Notes: a model not told the origin generated them from the letters alone. A stretch of DNA of 64,000 bases from an uncultured Geobacter sp. (GCA_903925075.1 CAIYDQ010000351.1:1-64000), one strand, 5' to 3'. Positions 27,150 through 36,234 are shown, counted from the first letter of the stretch. Numbers and translations are program-made.

Positions 27150-27389
27150 ATGTTGGTTTTGAGCAGAAAACTCGGTGAGGTGATCACCATCGGCGACCAG
27201 ATTCACATCACGGTGATCGAGGTAAAGGAGAACAAGGTGCGGATAGGTATTGAGGCCCCCAAGGAGATGCGCATCTACCGACAGGAGATCTATCTCAAGG
27301 TGCAGCAGGAAAACAGGCAAGCCGCCGAATGGAATCTGGCCGATCTGGAAGGCCTGGCGCAATTAATCGGCAGCGGCACGAAGGGGTGA
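27150..27389 (+). CDS. csrA: carbon storage regulator CsrA
   Basis: A 79-residue RNA-binding translational repressor. The canonical N-terminus MLVLSRKLGEVITIGDQIHITVIEV and PKEMRIYRQEIYLKV are complete, with a C-terminal extension beyond the 61-residue E. coli form. CsrA dimers bind GGA in RNA loops. In Bacillus, CsrA represses flagellin translation and is held by FliW. The adjacent fliW and the hairpin in the fliC leader point to the same circuit here. Confidence 0.96.
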   Translation: MLVLSRKLGEVITIGDQIHITVIEVKENKVRIGIEAPKEMRIYRQEIYLKVQQENRQAAEWNLADLEGLAQLIGSGTKG

Positions 27390-27393
27390 AACA

Positions 27394-27843
27394 ATGCTGG
27401 TGAAAACGTCGCGCTTCGGGGAGCAGGAAGTAGATGAGTCTAAAATCATCAGCATGCCGGAAGGGATGCTCGGATTTCCCAAGGAAAAACGCTTTGTGCT
27501 GCTTACTCCGCCCAAACTGGGGCCGTTTCTCTGGCTGCAGGCGGTAGACAACCCCGATCTGGCTTTCGTGGTGGTGGACGCCAAAGAAAACGTCCCCGAT
27601 TTCAAATTCGACTTGACGCTGGAGGAGTTCACCTCGCTGGAGTTCGGCGAGGATTCGGAGCTGATCGTGCTGCTGGTGGTCACCATGGCCCAGGATCCCT
27701 CCGAGATAACCGTCAACCTGCAGGGCCCGATCGCGCTCAATCCCGAGCGCCTGCTCGCCCGGCAGATCGTGCTGGACGGCGGCAGCTATACGACCAGGCA
27801 CCCCTTCTTCCCGGCCGTGAAAGGCCAAGCCGAGCCGGAGTGA
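27394..27843 (+). CDS. fliW: flagellar assembly factor FliW
   Basis: A 149-residue FliW protein, which binds both CsrA (as an antagonist) and unassembled flagellin. The family stretches GMLGFPKEKRFVLL, FLWLQAVDNPDLAFVVVD and VTMAQDPSEITVNLQGPIALNPE are all present. Starts 4 bases after csrA with AAGGGGTGA upstream. The gene pair lies directly before the fliC promoter. When cytoplasmic flagellin falls, freed FliW would sequester CsrA and restore fliC translation; this is the established Bacillus mechanism and an inference here. Confidence 0.95.
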   Translation: MLVKTSRFGEQEVDESKIISMPEGMLGFPKEKRFVLLTPPKLGPFLWLQAVDNPDLAFVVVDAKENVPDFKFDLTLEEFTSLEFGEDSELIVLLVVTMAQDPSEITVNLQGPIALNPERLLARQIVLDGGSYTTRHPFFPAVKGQAEPE

Positions 27844-27951
27844 CGGTCGCCCGCGGAGCCGTGGGCGCTCCCTGCCGGTCGGCTGCGTCAGCCTGCCGAT
27901 TGCTCGGACAAAAAATTGACGCAAGGCGCGAAATAAGAGGAAATTTTTTTC

Positions 27952-27978
27952 TAAAGTTCCCGCAGGCCCTGCCGATAA
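27952..27978 (+). promoter_or_regulatory. sigma-28 promoter for fliC
   Basis: TAAAGTTC (27952-27959), 11 bases, GCCGATAA (27971-27978): essentially the FliA consensus. It predicts a leader of about 140 bases before the fliC start. Confidence 0.92.
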
Positions 27979-28080
27979 GTTTGGTAACTGGTTAGCTTGA
28001 AGCAGAAAAACGAACTCGACAAGGAGGTGGCAGGCCGCGAGCGAGCTGTTTGCACCAATGTCTTGGCAACTAACATCTAC

Positions 28081-28118
28081 CTTGGGGTAAGGATACCCCA
28101 AGCAACTCTCAGGGAGGA
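28081..28118 (+). promoter_or_regulatory. CsrA-type hairpin and ribosome binding site in the fliC leader
   Basis: CTTGGGGT (28081-28088) pairs perfectly with ACCCCAAG (28095-28102), leaving the hexaloop AAGGAT with GGA exposed, the geometry of a high-affinity CsrA site. The strong ribosome site AGGGAGGA (28111-28118), itself containing GGA, follows 8 bases later, and the start codon is at 28125. A third GGA lies at about 28022 in ACAAGGAGGTGG. One dimer could bridge hairpin and ribosome site to block translation. Confidence 0.75.
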
Positions 28119-28124
28119 TTCACC

Positions 28125-28955
28125 ATGTTAACAGTCAACACCAACATCGCGTCCCTTAACGCGCAGCGCAACCTCGGCTTGTCCCAAAACAGCCTCAACA
28201 CGGCGATGTCGAGACTCTCTTCGGGCCTGCGCATCAACTCCGCGGCAGACGACGCAGCGGGTCTGGCAATTTCGGAAGGCATGAAGAGCCAGGTTCGTTC
28301 GCTGAATCAGGCGGTGAGGAACACGAACGACGGCGTTTCCTATGCGCAGACCGCAGAGGGCGCGCTCAACGAGATCAGCAACATCCTGGGCCGCATGCGC
28401 GAGCTGTCGACCCAGTCCTCGACGGGCACCTTGCAGTCTTCGCAGCGCGCCTACATCAACAGCGAGTTCGGTCGCCTGGCGTCGGAAATCACCCGCATCG
28501 CTTCCGCCACCGCATTCAACGGCATTCACATGCTGATGCAGGCCACCACCACCAACATCCAGGTGGGAACGGGCACCACGGGCGCCGCCGGCTACGACAA
28601 CATCAGCATCATCACCTCGGCGATGGATGCTGGGACAGGCTTGGGCCTGGGCACCGGCGGCATCGCAACTTCGGCTACCGCCCAGGCGATGCAGTCCACG
28701 CTGGACACGGCGATTTCGAGAATCTCCTCGGAGCGTGCGAACCTTGGCGCAGTGCAGAACCGCTTCCAGTCGGTCATCAACAACCTGAACGTGTCTTCGC
28801 AGAACACCTCGGCCGCTCAGTCGCGCATCACCGACACGGACATCGCGGCAGAGACTGCCAACTTGACCAGAGCGCAGATTTTGAACCAGGCAGGTATTTC
28901 GATCCTGTCGCAAGCTAACCAGTTGCCGCAGACCGCCCTCAAACTCTTAGGCTAA
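28125..28955 (+). CDS. fliC: flagellin FliC
   Basis: The filament subunit, 276 residues. It is a short flagellin with only the conserved D0/D1 parts: N-terminal LTVNTNIASLNAQRNLGLSQ, then the SSGLRINSAADDAAGLAISEGM stretch, and C-terminal TDTDIAAETANLTRAQILNQ ending LPQTALKLLG. The variable outer domains D2/D3 are almost absent, so any glycans would attach to exposed Ser/Thr of D1, of which there are many in the middle (about 140-190). Expression is predicted from sigma-28 with CsrA/FliW translational control. A terminator follows. Confidence 0.97.
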   Translation: MLTVNTNIASLNAQRNLGLSQNSLNTAMSRLSSGLRINSAADDAAGLAISEGMKSQVRSLNQAVRNTNDGVSYAQTAEGALNEISNILGRMRELSTQSSTGTLQSSQRAYINSEFGRLASEITRIASATAFNGIHMLMQATTTNIQVGTGTTGAAGYDNISIITSAMDAGTGLGLGTGGIATSATAQAMQSTLDTAISRISSERANLGAVQNRFQSVINNLNVSSQNTSAAQSRITDTDIAAETANLTRAQILNQAGISILSQANQLPQTALKLLG

Positions 28956-28980
28956 GAGAGGTAGTTCCATTACCTAGAAG

Positions 28981-29009
28981 AGGGGGGGCTCACGCCCTCC
29001 CTTTTTTTT
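28981..29009 (+). terminator. intrinsic terminator after fliC
   Basis: A G-run arm followed by CTCAC and GCCCTCCC, then eight Ts (29002-29009). It lies 26 bases after the fliC stop and should isolate fliC from fliD, allowing far higher flagellin mRNA. Confidence 0.8.
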
Positions 29010-29156
29010 GAAAAAAGACGGTAGGCCTGCAAACCGGCTAGCACTCGCAGCAAATCCGTTGCTGCTCACGCCCCTTTTCCTTGAATGGGGGCCCAGGTCG
29101 GACGCCGGACGGCGGCCGGCGCGCGCGTTGCGGCACCAACGGAAAGGAGAGCTGAC

Positions 29157-30611
29157 ATGGCAGGTATAACTATCGGCGGATTGGCAACGGGCCTTGACTC
29201 GGCCTCGATCATCTCGAAGCTGCTGGCCGTGGAACGGCTGCCCGAACAGGTGATGCAGGCCACGCAAAAGACCGATCAGGCGCAGATCGACATCTACAAC
29301 CAGTTGCAAACCTCCCTGACCAGCCTGCAAACCATCACGCAGGGAATGAGCACCAGCGCCTCCTTCAAGGGGATGATCTCCACGGTGACCAATTCCTCCG
29401 TGGCGACGGTCACGGCCGCCAGCACGGCAGCCGCCGGCACCCACACCCTGGAAGTCACCTCCCTGGCGGCCTCCCAACGGCAGGTCTCCACCGGATACGC
29501 CGACGGCGCGCTCTTCAATTCCGGCAGCTTCACCATCGACAACGGGACCGGCACGGTCACCACGGTAAACCTCGCCGACGGCGGCAACACGCTGGACGGC
29601 ATGGTCGCCGCCATCAACGGCTCCGGCGCCAACGTCACGGCCTCGCTCATCAACGACGGCTCGGGCACTCCCAATCGGCTGGTGATCACCGGCAACGACA
29701 CCAACAACTACAGCGTCGATTTCAGCGGCCTGACCACGCCCCCCTCCACGGGCGCGGCCGCGCAAACGCCGGCCTTCGACGCCGCCGGCTATCAGGCGGG
29801 GACGCAAGCCGTCTTCAAGCTCGACGGCATAACGATGACCAAGAACTCCAACACGGTGACCGACGCCCTGCCAGGGGTCACCTTGAACCTGCTCACCCAG
29901 GAAGATCCGGTGACCAAGCAGGGGGGGACCACGACCTTCACGCTCGCCAACGATACGTCGGGCATCACCACCAAGATCAACAGCTTCGTCACCGCCTACA
30001 ACGCCGCCATTACCCTGGTCAACGCCCAGTCCAAGTACGACCCGACCAACAACACCGCTGGCACGCTCTCCGGCGACGCCACGCTACGCACCGTCCAGAA
30101 CCAGCTCCAGGGGCTGCTGACCTCGACGGTGACCGGGGTCTCGGGTCCGTTCAGCAACCTGGCGCAGTTGGGGCTGACCACGGACAAATCGGACGGCACC
30201 CTGTCGGTCGACTCGACCAAGCTTTCCGCGGCGCTGGCCAGCAATTACGACGCGGTCGTCGACGTCTTCACCCACAATACCGGCACCTCCCTCTCCCTTG
30301 ACAAGAACCAGTACGGCATCGCCCAGCAGTTCAACCTCGCGCTGGAATCGATGGTGCACATCTACGAGGGGGACTCCTCCAACGGCAACGGACTGATCGC
30401 CACCAGGATCCACGGCCTCAACAAGTCGATAGGCGACATCAACGACCAGATAAGCCAGATGGAAGACCGCATCACGGTCATGCAGACCACGCTGCAAAAC
30501 CAGTTCAGCAACATGGAGCTTATGGTCAGCAATTTGCAGGCTCAAGGGAATCAGCTGCTCGCCGCGCTCGGCAGCAGCTCCACGAGCACCAGTTCCAGCA
30601 GCAAATCATAG
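29157..30611 (+). CDS. fliD: flagellar filament cap protein FliD
   Basis: A 484-residue hook-associated protein 2 that caps the filament and guides flagellin folding. The N-terminus ITIGGLATGLDSASIISKLLAVERLP is diagnostic. The middle is a Thr/Ser/Asn-rich beta region. The C-terminus has the FliD_C coiled coil (ISQMEDRITVMQTTLQNQFSNMELMVSNLQ) and a Ser-rich tail. I used the ATG at 29157, preceded by GGAAAGGAG; the frame is open for 24 more codons upstream without similarity. fliS follows 48 bases later. Confidence 0.95.
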   Translation: MAGITIGGLATGLDSASIISKLLAVERLPEQVMQATQKTDQAQIDIYNQLQTSLTSLQTITQGMSTSASFKGMISTVTNSSVATVTAASTAAAGTHTLEVTSLAASQRQVSTGYADGALFNSGSFTIDNGTGTVTTVNLADGGNTLDGMVAAINGSGANVTASLINDGSGTPNRLVITGNDTNNYSVDFSGLTTPPSTGAAAQTPAFDAAGYQAGTQAVFKLDGITMTKNSNTVTDALPGVTLNLLTQEDPVTKQGGTTTFTLANDTSGITTKINSFVTAYNAAITLVNAQSKYDPTNNTAGTLSGDATLRTVQNQLQGLLTSTVTGVSGPFSNLAQLGLTTDKSDGTLSVDSTKLSAALASNYDAVVDVFTHNTGTSLSLDKNQYGIAQQFNLALESMVHIYEGDSSNGNGLIATRIHGLNKSIGDINDQISQMEDRITVMQTTLQNQFSNMELMVSNLQAQGNQLLAALGSSSTSTSSSSKS

Positions 30612-30659
30612 CCGATCAGCGGCTCGCAACTACGACGGCAGGCAACAATCGGAGGTCAC

Positions 30660-31091
30660 ATGGCAGCGCCCTTTAACAATCCGTACCAGCAAACCCAGAT
30701 TACTACCGCAAGTCCTGAAAAGATTTTGCTCCTGCTCTACGACGGCGCGATCGGCAATTGCCGCAAGGCTGTGGAGCTTATCAACGGCAAGGACCACGCG
30801 GGAAAAGGCGTCTGCATCGGGAAGGCCGTTGCCATTGTCGGCGAGTTGATGAACACGCTCAATCACGAAATAGGCGGAGAGATATCCCAGCGCCTGGAAC
30901 AGCTCTACATGTACGTGCTGGATGAGCTCACCCGCGCCAATATCGAGCGCAGGGTTCAATCGCTGCACGACGCCATCAAGGTGCTGCTGATACTGCGCGA
31001 CGCTTGGACCGAGGCCATCGAAATTCAAAGAATCGAGCGCATGGGGGAGTTGGCCGGCACTATGAAGGCGGCAGGGGGGGCGCGTGGATGA
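30660..31091 (+). CDS. fliS: flagellin export chaperone FliS
   Basis: A 143-residue helical-bundle chaperone that binds the C-terminal helix of flagellin and keeps it unfolded for export. Family marks are YQQTQITTASPEKILLLLYDGAIGNCRKA near the start and IAKGVCIGKAVAIVGEL-like and LYMYVLDELTRANIE segments. It ends with an 8-base overlap with the following small gene, the usual place of fliT. Confidence 0.94.
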   Translation: MAAPFNNPYQQTQITTASPEKILLLLYDGAIGNCRKAVELINGKDHAGKGVCIGKAVAIVGELMNTLNHEIGGEISQRLEQLYMYVLDELTRANIERRVQSLHDAIKVLLILRDAWTEAIEIQRIERMGELAGTMKAAGGARG

Positions 31092-31482
31092 GGCGGCTCT
31101 CCGAAATTTGCTCGGTAAATGGCAAGGAGAGTACCGGCGGCTTCTTGACGAGGCTGCAGAACTGCTGCGAAATTTTGACTCGTTCAGGAACGATGGCGCA
31201 GCAGGCGTGCTGACGAGGCGTCAGTTGCTGATCGACGGCCTGCAAAATATCGACCTCCAGCTCGAAGGCCTCCAACCGGGGGGGGACGAGACGGGCCGGC
31301 TGCTGCTGGCGGAATTCAGGATTTTCCAAAAGGAGACCACGGCGAGGATTCTGGAGCTGGACGCCTTGGCGGTCGCCCTGGGAAAGGCGCGGCTCGACGC
31401 TCTGCATGGCGAGATCGCCGGTCTGTCCAAGCGCAGGACGGTGGTCACGGCCTACGAACAGGGGAGGGGGCGGCGTTACTGA
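31084..31482 (+). CDS. FliT-like small flagellar protein
   Basis: A 132-residue, mostly helical, charged protein with no recognisable catalytic motif. It starts at a GTG overlapping the fliS end by 8 bases. Helical segments are seen at WQGEYRRLLDEAAELLRNFD and KARLDALHGEIAGLSKRRTV. Position after fliS and size are those of FliT, the FliD export chaperone, but similarity is too weak by eye to name it firmly. A FlgN-like chaperone is the alternative. Confidence 0.65.
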   Translation: MDEAALRNLLGKWQGEYRRLLDEAAELLRNFDSFRNDGAAGVLTRRQLLIDGLQNIDLQLEGLQPGGDETGRLLLAEFRIFQKETTARILELDALAVALGKARLDALHGEIAGLSKRRTVVTAYEQGRGRRY

Positions 31483-31507
31483 TCGGGCCGTGAAAAAAGG
31501 AAAAAAG

Positions 31508-31535
31508 AAGCGCCGGCCGCCGAGGCGGCGCTTTT
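31508..31535 (+). terminator. intrinsic terminator at the end of the flagellar block
   Basis: AAGCGCCG (31508-31515) pairs with CGGCGCTT (31526-31533), followed by TTTT. The A-rich bases on the left side make it able to act on the opposite strand too. Confidence 0.7.
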
Positions 31536-31557
31536 GTGGAGTGCGGGCCAAGCCGGT

Positions 31558-31584
31558 CGGATAAAGATATCCGGCCTTTTTTTT
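31558..31584 (+). terminator. second terminator between convergent genes
   Basis: CGGATA (31558-31563) pairs with TATCCG (31568-31573) around AAGA, then after GCC a run of eight Ts. It abuts the stop of the minus-strand methyltransferase gene. Confidence 0.6.
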
Positions 31585-32236
31585 ATCTCACCCTCAGCCA
31601 GTAGCCGTTGGTGTTCCAGGTCATGTTGTGCCCCCAAAAATCGCAGTAAAGGGTGTCCAGCTGGTACAGGTCGCCGCGCGCCTCGAAAAACTCCTTGATG
31701 GCGCGATTGGGGCCTCCGTGGAACTCCAGGGACCTCCCCATGTCGTCGACGTTGCCGTCCTCCACCACCAGATAGTCCCCCGGCTGCAGGTAGGCGTCGT
31801 AAAACTCCAGCACGCCCAGGGTGGTTTCATACAGATGCGCCGAGTCTTCGATGATCAGCCACGGGTGCGGCATGGCCGCCAACTGCTCCGCGCTGAAAAC
31901 CTCGGGCAAGCGGAGCGCGTCCCCCTGCAGGAAGGTGATCCGGTCGTCGGGGAGGTCTTCGACCCGGTTGATGTCGACCGACCAGACGTGGCAATCGAGC
32001 TTGAACATGCCGGCTACGTCCGCCAGCATCAAGGCGCTCCCCCCTCTGCACGACCCGATCTCCATGATGGTGCGCGGCTTCAGCTCCCACAGCAGCTGGA
32101 ACATGGAGGCGAAGTCGAAGGGATTCTTGATGCATTGCACTCCCCGCCAGGTATAGTTCAGCGAACCGGCCTGAATGGTTTGCAAATTTTGTCTATCGAT
32201 GGCGCTTGCCATCGGGCGCCCGCTGCTGAATTCCAT
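31583..32236 (-). CDS. CmcI-like (cephalosporin hydroxylase family) SAM-dependent methyltransferase
   Basis: A 217-residue protein of the family named after CmcI, which includes sugar O-methyltransferases. The SAM-binding loop is IMEIGSCRGGSALMLADVA, the metal-type acidic residues lie in SVDINRVEDLPDD and IIEDSAHLYE, and VVEDGNVDDMG follows. AAAGGA is placed well before the ATG at 32236. It is the last gene of the minus-strand run that starts with maf, so it probably methylates a flagellar glycan or its precursor; this is an inference from context. Confidence 0.8.
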   Translation of the reverse strand: MEFSSGRPMASAIDRQNLQTIQAGSLNYTWRGVQCIKNPFDFASMFQLLWELKPRTIMEIGSCRGGSALMLADVAGMFKLDCHVWSVDINRVEDLPDDRITFLQGDALRLPEVFSAEQLAAMPHPWLIIEDSAHLYETTLGVLEFYDAYLQPGDYLVVEDGNVDDMGRSLEFHGGPNRAIKEFFEARGDLYQLDTLYCDFWGHNMTWNTNGYWLRVR

Positions 32237-33471
32237 GCTTTCGATCCTTTCCCGGCCCCGGAACAAGCCGAACAGGCTTGATACGGCGGCACACGTTTAC
32301 CTTCTCGTTTTCCCGGGCTGAGCCGCGGCTTTTTTTGAGCTTCAGGGATCAGGCTCATGATGTACCGCGCCCTTTGCAAGTAGGTATGCTCTTTCATGAC
32401 GATCTGCCGCGCCTTTTCGGTCAGCTCGATCCTTTCCTCGGGGCGTGCCAGATAGTAGGCTATTTTCCCGTTCATCTCGTCGATGTCGGTGAAGGTTATC
32501 TCCTTCCAGAAATCGGGGAAGATTTCCCGCATATCCTCCTTGTAGTCGCTCAGCAAAAAGCCGCCGGAGGCGAAGCAGTCGAAGACCCTGTTGTTCACCG
32601 AGGTTTCCAACTGCAAAGAGGATATGTTCAGGTTGACGGCGTGCGAGGCGTACACTTTGCGAAGCTCTCTGCGGTAATCGGTCCGGCCTTTGAAATTGAT
32701 GCCGGCGGATTCCGGATCCAAGTCGCAGTACAGGTCGAGCGGCTGCTCCAGGCCCCTTATATATCGGCTGCGGATTTCCGGCTATCCGAGGCTGTGTATG
32801 CAGTGGTAATCGTGCCAAAACCGTTGCTCGTCGTCCCGGTAGGCGTCGCTTACCGCGGCGTATTCCGGTTCCAGGAAAATTTCCCGCATGATTTCGAGCA
32901 CCGGCCTGCCGATGTTTTCCGCTTTCCTCTCGATCACCTGGCGCAGAAAGCTTTCGCCCGCGGCTGCCTGCAACTGCGCGGGTGCGGCCGGGGAGGAAAT
33001 GTTTCCCACGAAGCAGACGGCATCGCCGGTCTGCGGCTTGTCTGCCGGGAAAAACAGCGCAGGGTTCGTGGCAAGCTTGACGGGGTGGAGGTTTTCGATG
33101 CCCGCGCGGCGCAGCAGGTCGATGAAGCTTTTGTCCCAGACGAGGTTGAGGTAATAGGAAGGGTTGTTTTTTATCTCCTCCCTTTGCTCCTTGTTGAACA
33201 CGTAGCAAGGGGCGTCGTAATGGAGCAGTACGGACGGGATCCCCTGTTGCCTGAAGAAAAACTCGCCGTGAGCTTTCAGGAGGGAGAGCGACCCGTAACC
33301 GACGGCAAGGTCGGGGGAAAACGAGCTGAGACTGCTGAATTGCTGCAGGTGGTTGTCGGTGGAAAAATCGAAGACGAAAACCTTGTGCCCGAGCATTTTG
33401 AAGGCGTCGACAAAACCGTCCATGACGTGGGGAGCGATCACCCCCTTTGCCTTGAAAAAAGCGATTTTCAC
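32158..33471 (-). pseudogene. CgeB-like glycosyltransferase interrupted by an in-frame amber codon
   Basis: Starts at GTG 33471 with GGAGAACCA upstream and reads MKIAFFKAKGVIAPHVMDGF. A stop (TAG on the coding strand, at 32782-32784) ends it after 229 codons. The same frame continues without shift for 208 more codons and holds the C-terminal GT-B half (NLNISSLQLETSVNNRVFDCFASGG and YLARPEERIELTEKARQIV), which is the donor-binding part. TGG to TAG is the simplest cause. The last about 45 codons are low in similarity and run into the next gene, so the 3-prime end may also be altered. Expected role: glycan assembly with maf. The truncated product should be inactive unless read through. Confidence 0.75.
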
Positions 33472-33507
33472 TGGTTCTCCATGCAGGCTTGCCGGCCGGC
33501 GTCGGGG

Positions 33508-36024
33508 TCAGGGCGCCGGCGAAGCCGCAGACAAGGCATCGATCAGCGTCAGCGCAGCGCTGTTCAGCGGGTCCAGCGCCAGGATCCTTTGGTAGAGCTC
33601 GCGCGCCGAGTCGATCAGTCCGGCTTCGGTGCAGAGCGCGGCCAACTTCATGATGGCGCTGGCGTCGTTGGGAACCAATCCGAGGTAGCGGTTGTAGCCG
33701 TTGAAGGCATCCTCGAACATCCCCAGCGCCTTCAGCAGGTCGGCGTACGGAGGAAGATAGGCGGGCGAGAGCCCGGCCAGACAATCCAGGGCAAGCAGCG
33801 CGCTCTCCGTGTCGCCCCCCGCCAGGGCGAGCGAGGCGATCTGCTGCAGCGCGTCCTCGGTGAGGGGATGCGCTTGCTCGATGAGGGGCTGGTAGCAGGC
33901 CATGGCGGCCTCGGGGCGTCCCTGCAACTCGGCGATCAGCCCGTCGACGAATTGCAGGTAGGGGAGAGCCTGCTCAGGGTTGGGATGCGCGGCGAGCCCT
34001 TGCGACATAACCTCGAGCGCCGCCGACTCGCCGCGGGCGAACAGCAGCAGGGCCTTGCTGCGCGTGTGTTTCACGTCGTACCCTTGCTCGAGCCCCTCCA
34101 TCTGCGAGGTCCGCTCTTCGGTCAGGGCGCGTTGGTAGTGCCGCTCCAGTTCCAGCAGCCTCTCCTGTTCTTCCTCCGACACGGGGTGGTGAGCGGCTTG
34201 GTTGCGCCGCCAGATCAGCAGCCTCCCCGGTTGGCGATCGAGCTCCCATTGCGAGAAGAGCTTCTCGATAAGGGGGTTCGGTTTCTCCTCCTCCATGCGG
34301 GAGTCGATCCTGCGCAGCGCTCCGTCCATCACCCCTATGAAGTACTCGGCGCCGTTCTTATAGGTTTCATAGTAGTCGCGCGTCGCCTTTTCGATCTGCG
34401 CGTCGGTCCACTCCTCGGCCTGCTTCGGGGTTTTCAGGATGGAAAGAAATTTCTTCATGCCGACCTGTTTCAACATGACGGTGAAATCGCCGAAACTCCT
34501 GTCGAGCCGCCGCTCGATCTTGTCCATCCTCACCTTGTAGCGGAAGTCGCGATGCCTGCCGTCGGTGCCGAACAGCCCGTCGGCGCAGTCGAGGGCTTCC
34601 AGGGAAAGGTTGAGTATTTCCTGGAGCTTGCGGCGCGCGCGAGAGAGCTCCTTATGAACCAGGCGATAGTGGCCGAGACGCGCTTGCCGCGTCGAGGCGG
34701 GCACGCGGCCGGCGATGATCTGGGCGGGGGTGGCGTCGGCCGGCGGCAACTCGACGCTTTGCAGGCAAAGGAATTCGATCAGCGCGACTTTCGCCGCGTC
34801 GGGCGAGCAGTTGTAGACGCGGTGCCCCTGCTCCTTGGCGAGGTACGCCTGCAGGGCGAGCACGGTGAGCGCTTGCGCGTACCCCTGGTTGGTGTCGGCC
34901 TGCGCGCCGCCATAGGTCTCCAGCCGCGGGGAGATCTGCCCCAGGTCCGGCCCGACCTTGCATTCGTTGCTGCCGGCGGCGTGGGTCTGCCCTTTGGGAG
35001 AAAAGCAGAGATCGACGCCGGCCAGGATGATGTCGGAGCATCCCAGGTGCATGGCGACGGAGAGGGCGTAGTTGCCGACCGTCGGCCCCGAGAAATAGAG
35101 GGTGTCGGTGTTGAGCTCGGTGCGCCAAGGGAAAAGCGAGGCCGTATAGACGCTCTTGCCCTGCCATTGCCCGACCAGCAGCGGCGAGGCGTGGTGGCTG
35201 TTGACCAGCAGAGGCTCCTGGTCGCGGCCGGCGAAAAGCAGCAGCTCGCGGCTCACCTCGAAGCTAATCTGCTGGGGATCGACGGTGGCGACGATGTGGG
35301 GGACGATCCCCTGGTCGAGGAGGATCTTGCTGATGCGCGAAACGGCGATGATCAGGACCCGGTCTCGGTTTTCCCTCACCCAGGGGAGGGCGTCGAGCAG
35401 AGAGGGACCGCCGGCCAGGATGATGGCGGTCTTGCCGGCGAACGCCCCCTCCAGCGTCCCCTCGAAGTCGAGGCGGTTCTCGGCCAGGTTCTCGATCTGG
35501 CGCAGGATGAACTGGTGGCAGTTGGTGGCGGCCTGGATGTGGTGGATGTAGGCCTCCAACTCCAGTCCGAGCGCCCAGGAAAGTTCGCGGTAGCCGGTCA
35601 GATTGGCGTCGCTGGAGGCGAGCGAGCCTTGCAGCGCGACCGCGTTCAAAAAGACGTAGTTCTCGATCTGGAAATCGTTGGCCTGCTCAAGCCAGCCCTG
35701 GAAGGAAATGACGCGGATCTCTTCCGGGAGCTCGCTCAGCAGCCCGTTGCCGGTCAGGATGTCGAGCACCTCGGGGAGTTCTATGAAAAGGTAGCGGGAT
35801 CCGGTCGGCACGCCGTTTTTGGCGATGTATTTGGGGAAGATGCCGGAATCGGTCCCGACGATCAGGTTGAACTGGTATTCGGTGAACACGGCCTCGCCGT
35901 AGAGCGACCGGTAGAGCGCGTCCGAGCCGACGGCGTTGAAGGCGTTGCGGTTAACGGCATGGAGATAGCGGTCGCCGAAGTTGTTAACCAGGAAAACTCC
36001 CAGGTTATTTTCTACGTTTCCCAT
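33508..36024 (-). CDS. motility-associated Maf glycosyltransferase (DUF115) with C-terminal repeats
   Basis: An 838-residue member of the Maf family, which transfers nonulosonic acids such as pseudaminic acid onto flagellin Ser/Thr. The central DUF115 domain has KTAIILAGGPSLLDALPWV (nucleotide loop), VATVDPQQISFEVSRELL and DIILAGVDLCFSPKGQTHAAG. The last about 230 residues are helical repeats of TPR type (for example DAFNGYNRYLGLVPNDASAIMKLAALC). I chose the ATG at 36024 with AAAGGA upstream; the frame runs on open to 36276 with unrelated sequence. It sits next to flaG and in the same island as the pse genes that should make its donor. Confidence 0.9.
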   Translation of the reverse strand: MGNVENNLGVFLVNNFGDRYLHAVNRNAFNAVGSDALYRSLYGEAVFTEYQFNLIVGTDSGIFPKYIAKNGVPTGSRYLFIELPEVLDILTGNGLLSELPEEIRVISFQGWLEQANDFQIENYVFLNAVALQGSLASSDANLTGYRELSWALGLELEAYIHHIQAATNCHQFILRQIENLAENRLDFEGTLEGAFAGKTAIILAGGPSLLDALPWVRENRDRVLIIAVSRISKILLDQGIVPHIVATVDPQQISFEVSRELLLFAGRDQEPLLVNSHHASPLLVGQWQGKSVYTASLFPWRTELNTDTLYFSGPTVGNYALSVAMHLGCSDIILAGVDLCFSPKGQTHAAGSNECKVGPDLGQISPRLETYGGAQADTNQGYAQALTVLALQAYLAKEQGHRVYNCSPDAAKVALIEFLCLQSVELPPADATPAQIIAGRVPASTRQARLGHYRLVHKELSRARRKLQEILNLSLEALDCADGLFGTDGRHRDFRYKVRMDKIERRLDRSFGDFTVMLKQVGMKKFLSILKTPKQAEEWTDAQIEKATRDYYETYKNGAEYFIGVMDGALRRIDSRMEEEKPNPLIEKLFSQWELDRQPGRLLIWRRNQAAHHPVSEEEQERLLELERHYQRALTEERTSQMEGLEQGYDVKHTRSKALLLFARGESAALEVMSQGLAAHPNPEQALPYLQFVDGLIAELQGRPEAAMACYQPLIEQAHPLTEDALQQIASLALAGGDTESALLALDCLAGLSPAYLPPYADLLKALGMFEDAFNGYNRYLGLVPNDASAIMKLAALCTEAGLIDSARELYQRILALDPLNSAALTLIDALSAASPAP

Positions 36025-36206
36025 GGACATCCTTTTGCCGGCTCGGGGGCGGGCACCCGACGACCGAAAGCCTGAACTTCGTGGACCCGGCGTGTTTGCT
36101 GAAATGTGGGCAGAGGCTGCGGCCCGATTGCGACCTCGCCGCGGCGCGGGGGAGGATTCACGTTGGAGGCGGCGATTGACGGAGGCGTGCTGGAAAGAAT
36201 TTTTTT

Positions 36207-36234
36207 TAAAGCTTTTCCCATGTCGAGCCGATAA
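36207..36234 (+). promoter_or_regulatory. sigma-28 promoter for the first flaG
   Basis: TAAAGCTT (36207-36214), 12 bases, GCCGATAA (36227-36234). The start codon of flaG is 41 bases further on. It lies within the 250-base divergent gap between maf and flaG. Confidence 0.8.

Noticed and set aside
32158-32235. C-terminal tail of the glycosyltransferase overlapping the methyltransferase as a true domain
   Set aside because: The tail lacks similarity and its codons coincide with the start region of the next gene; more likely a run-on frame.
32278-36075. A 1265-codon open frame on the + strand opposite maf and the glycosyltransferase
   Set aside because: No family similarity, no ribosome site, and it is the mirror of well-supported minus-strand genes; long antisense frames are common at this GC content.
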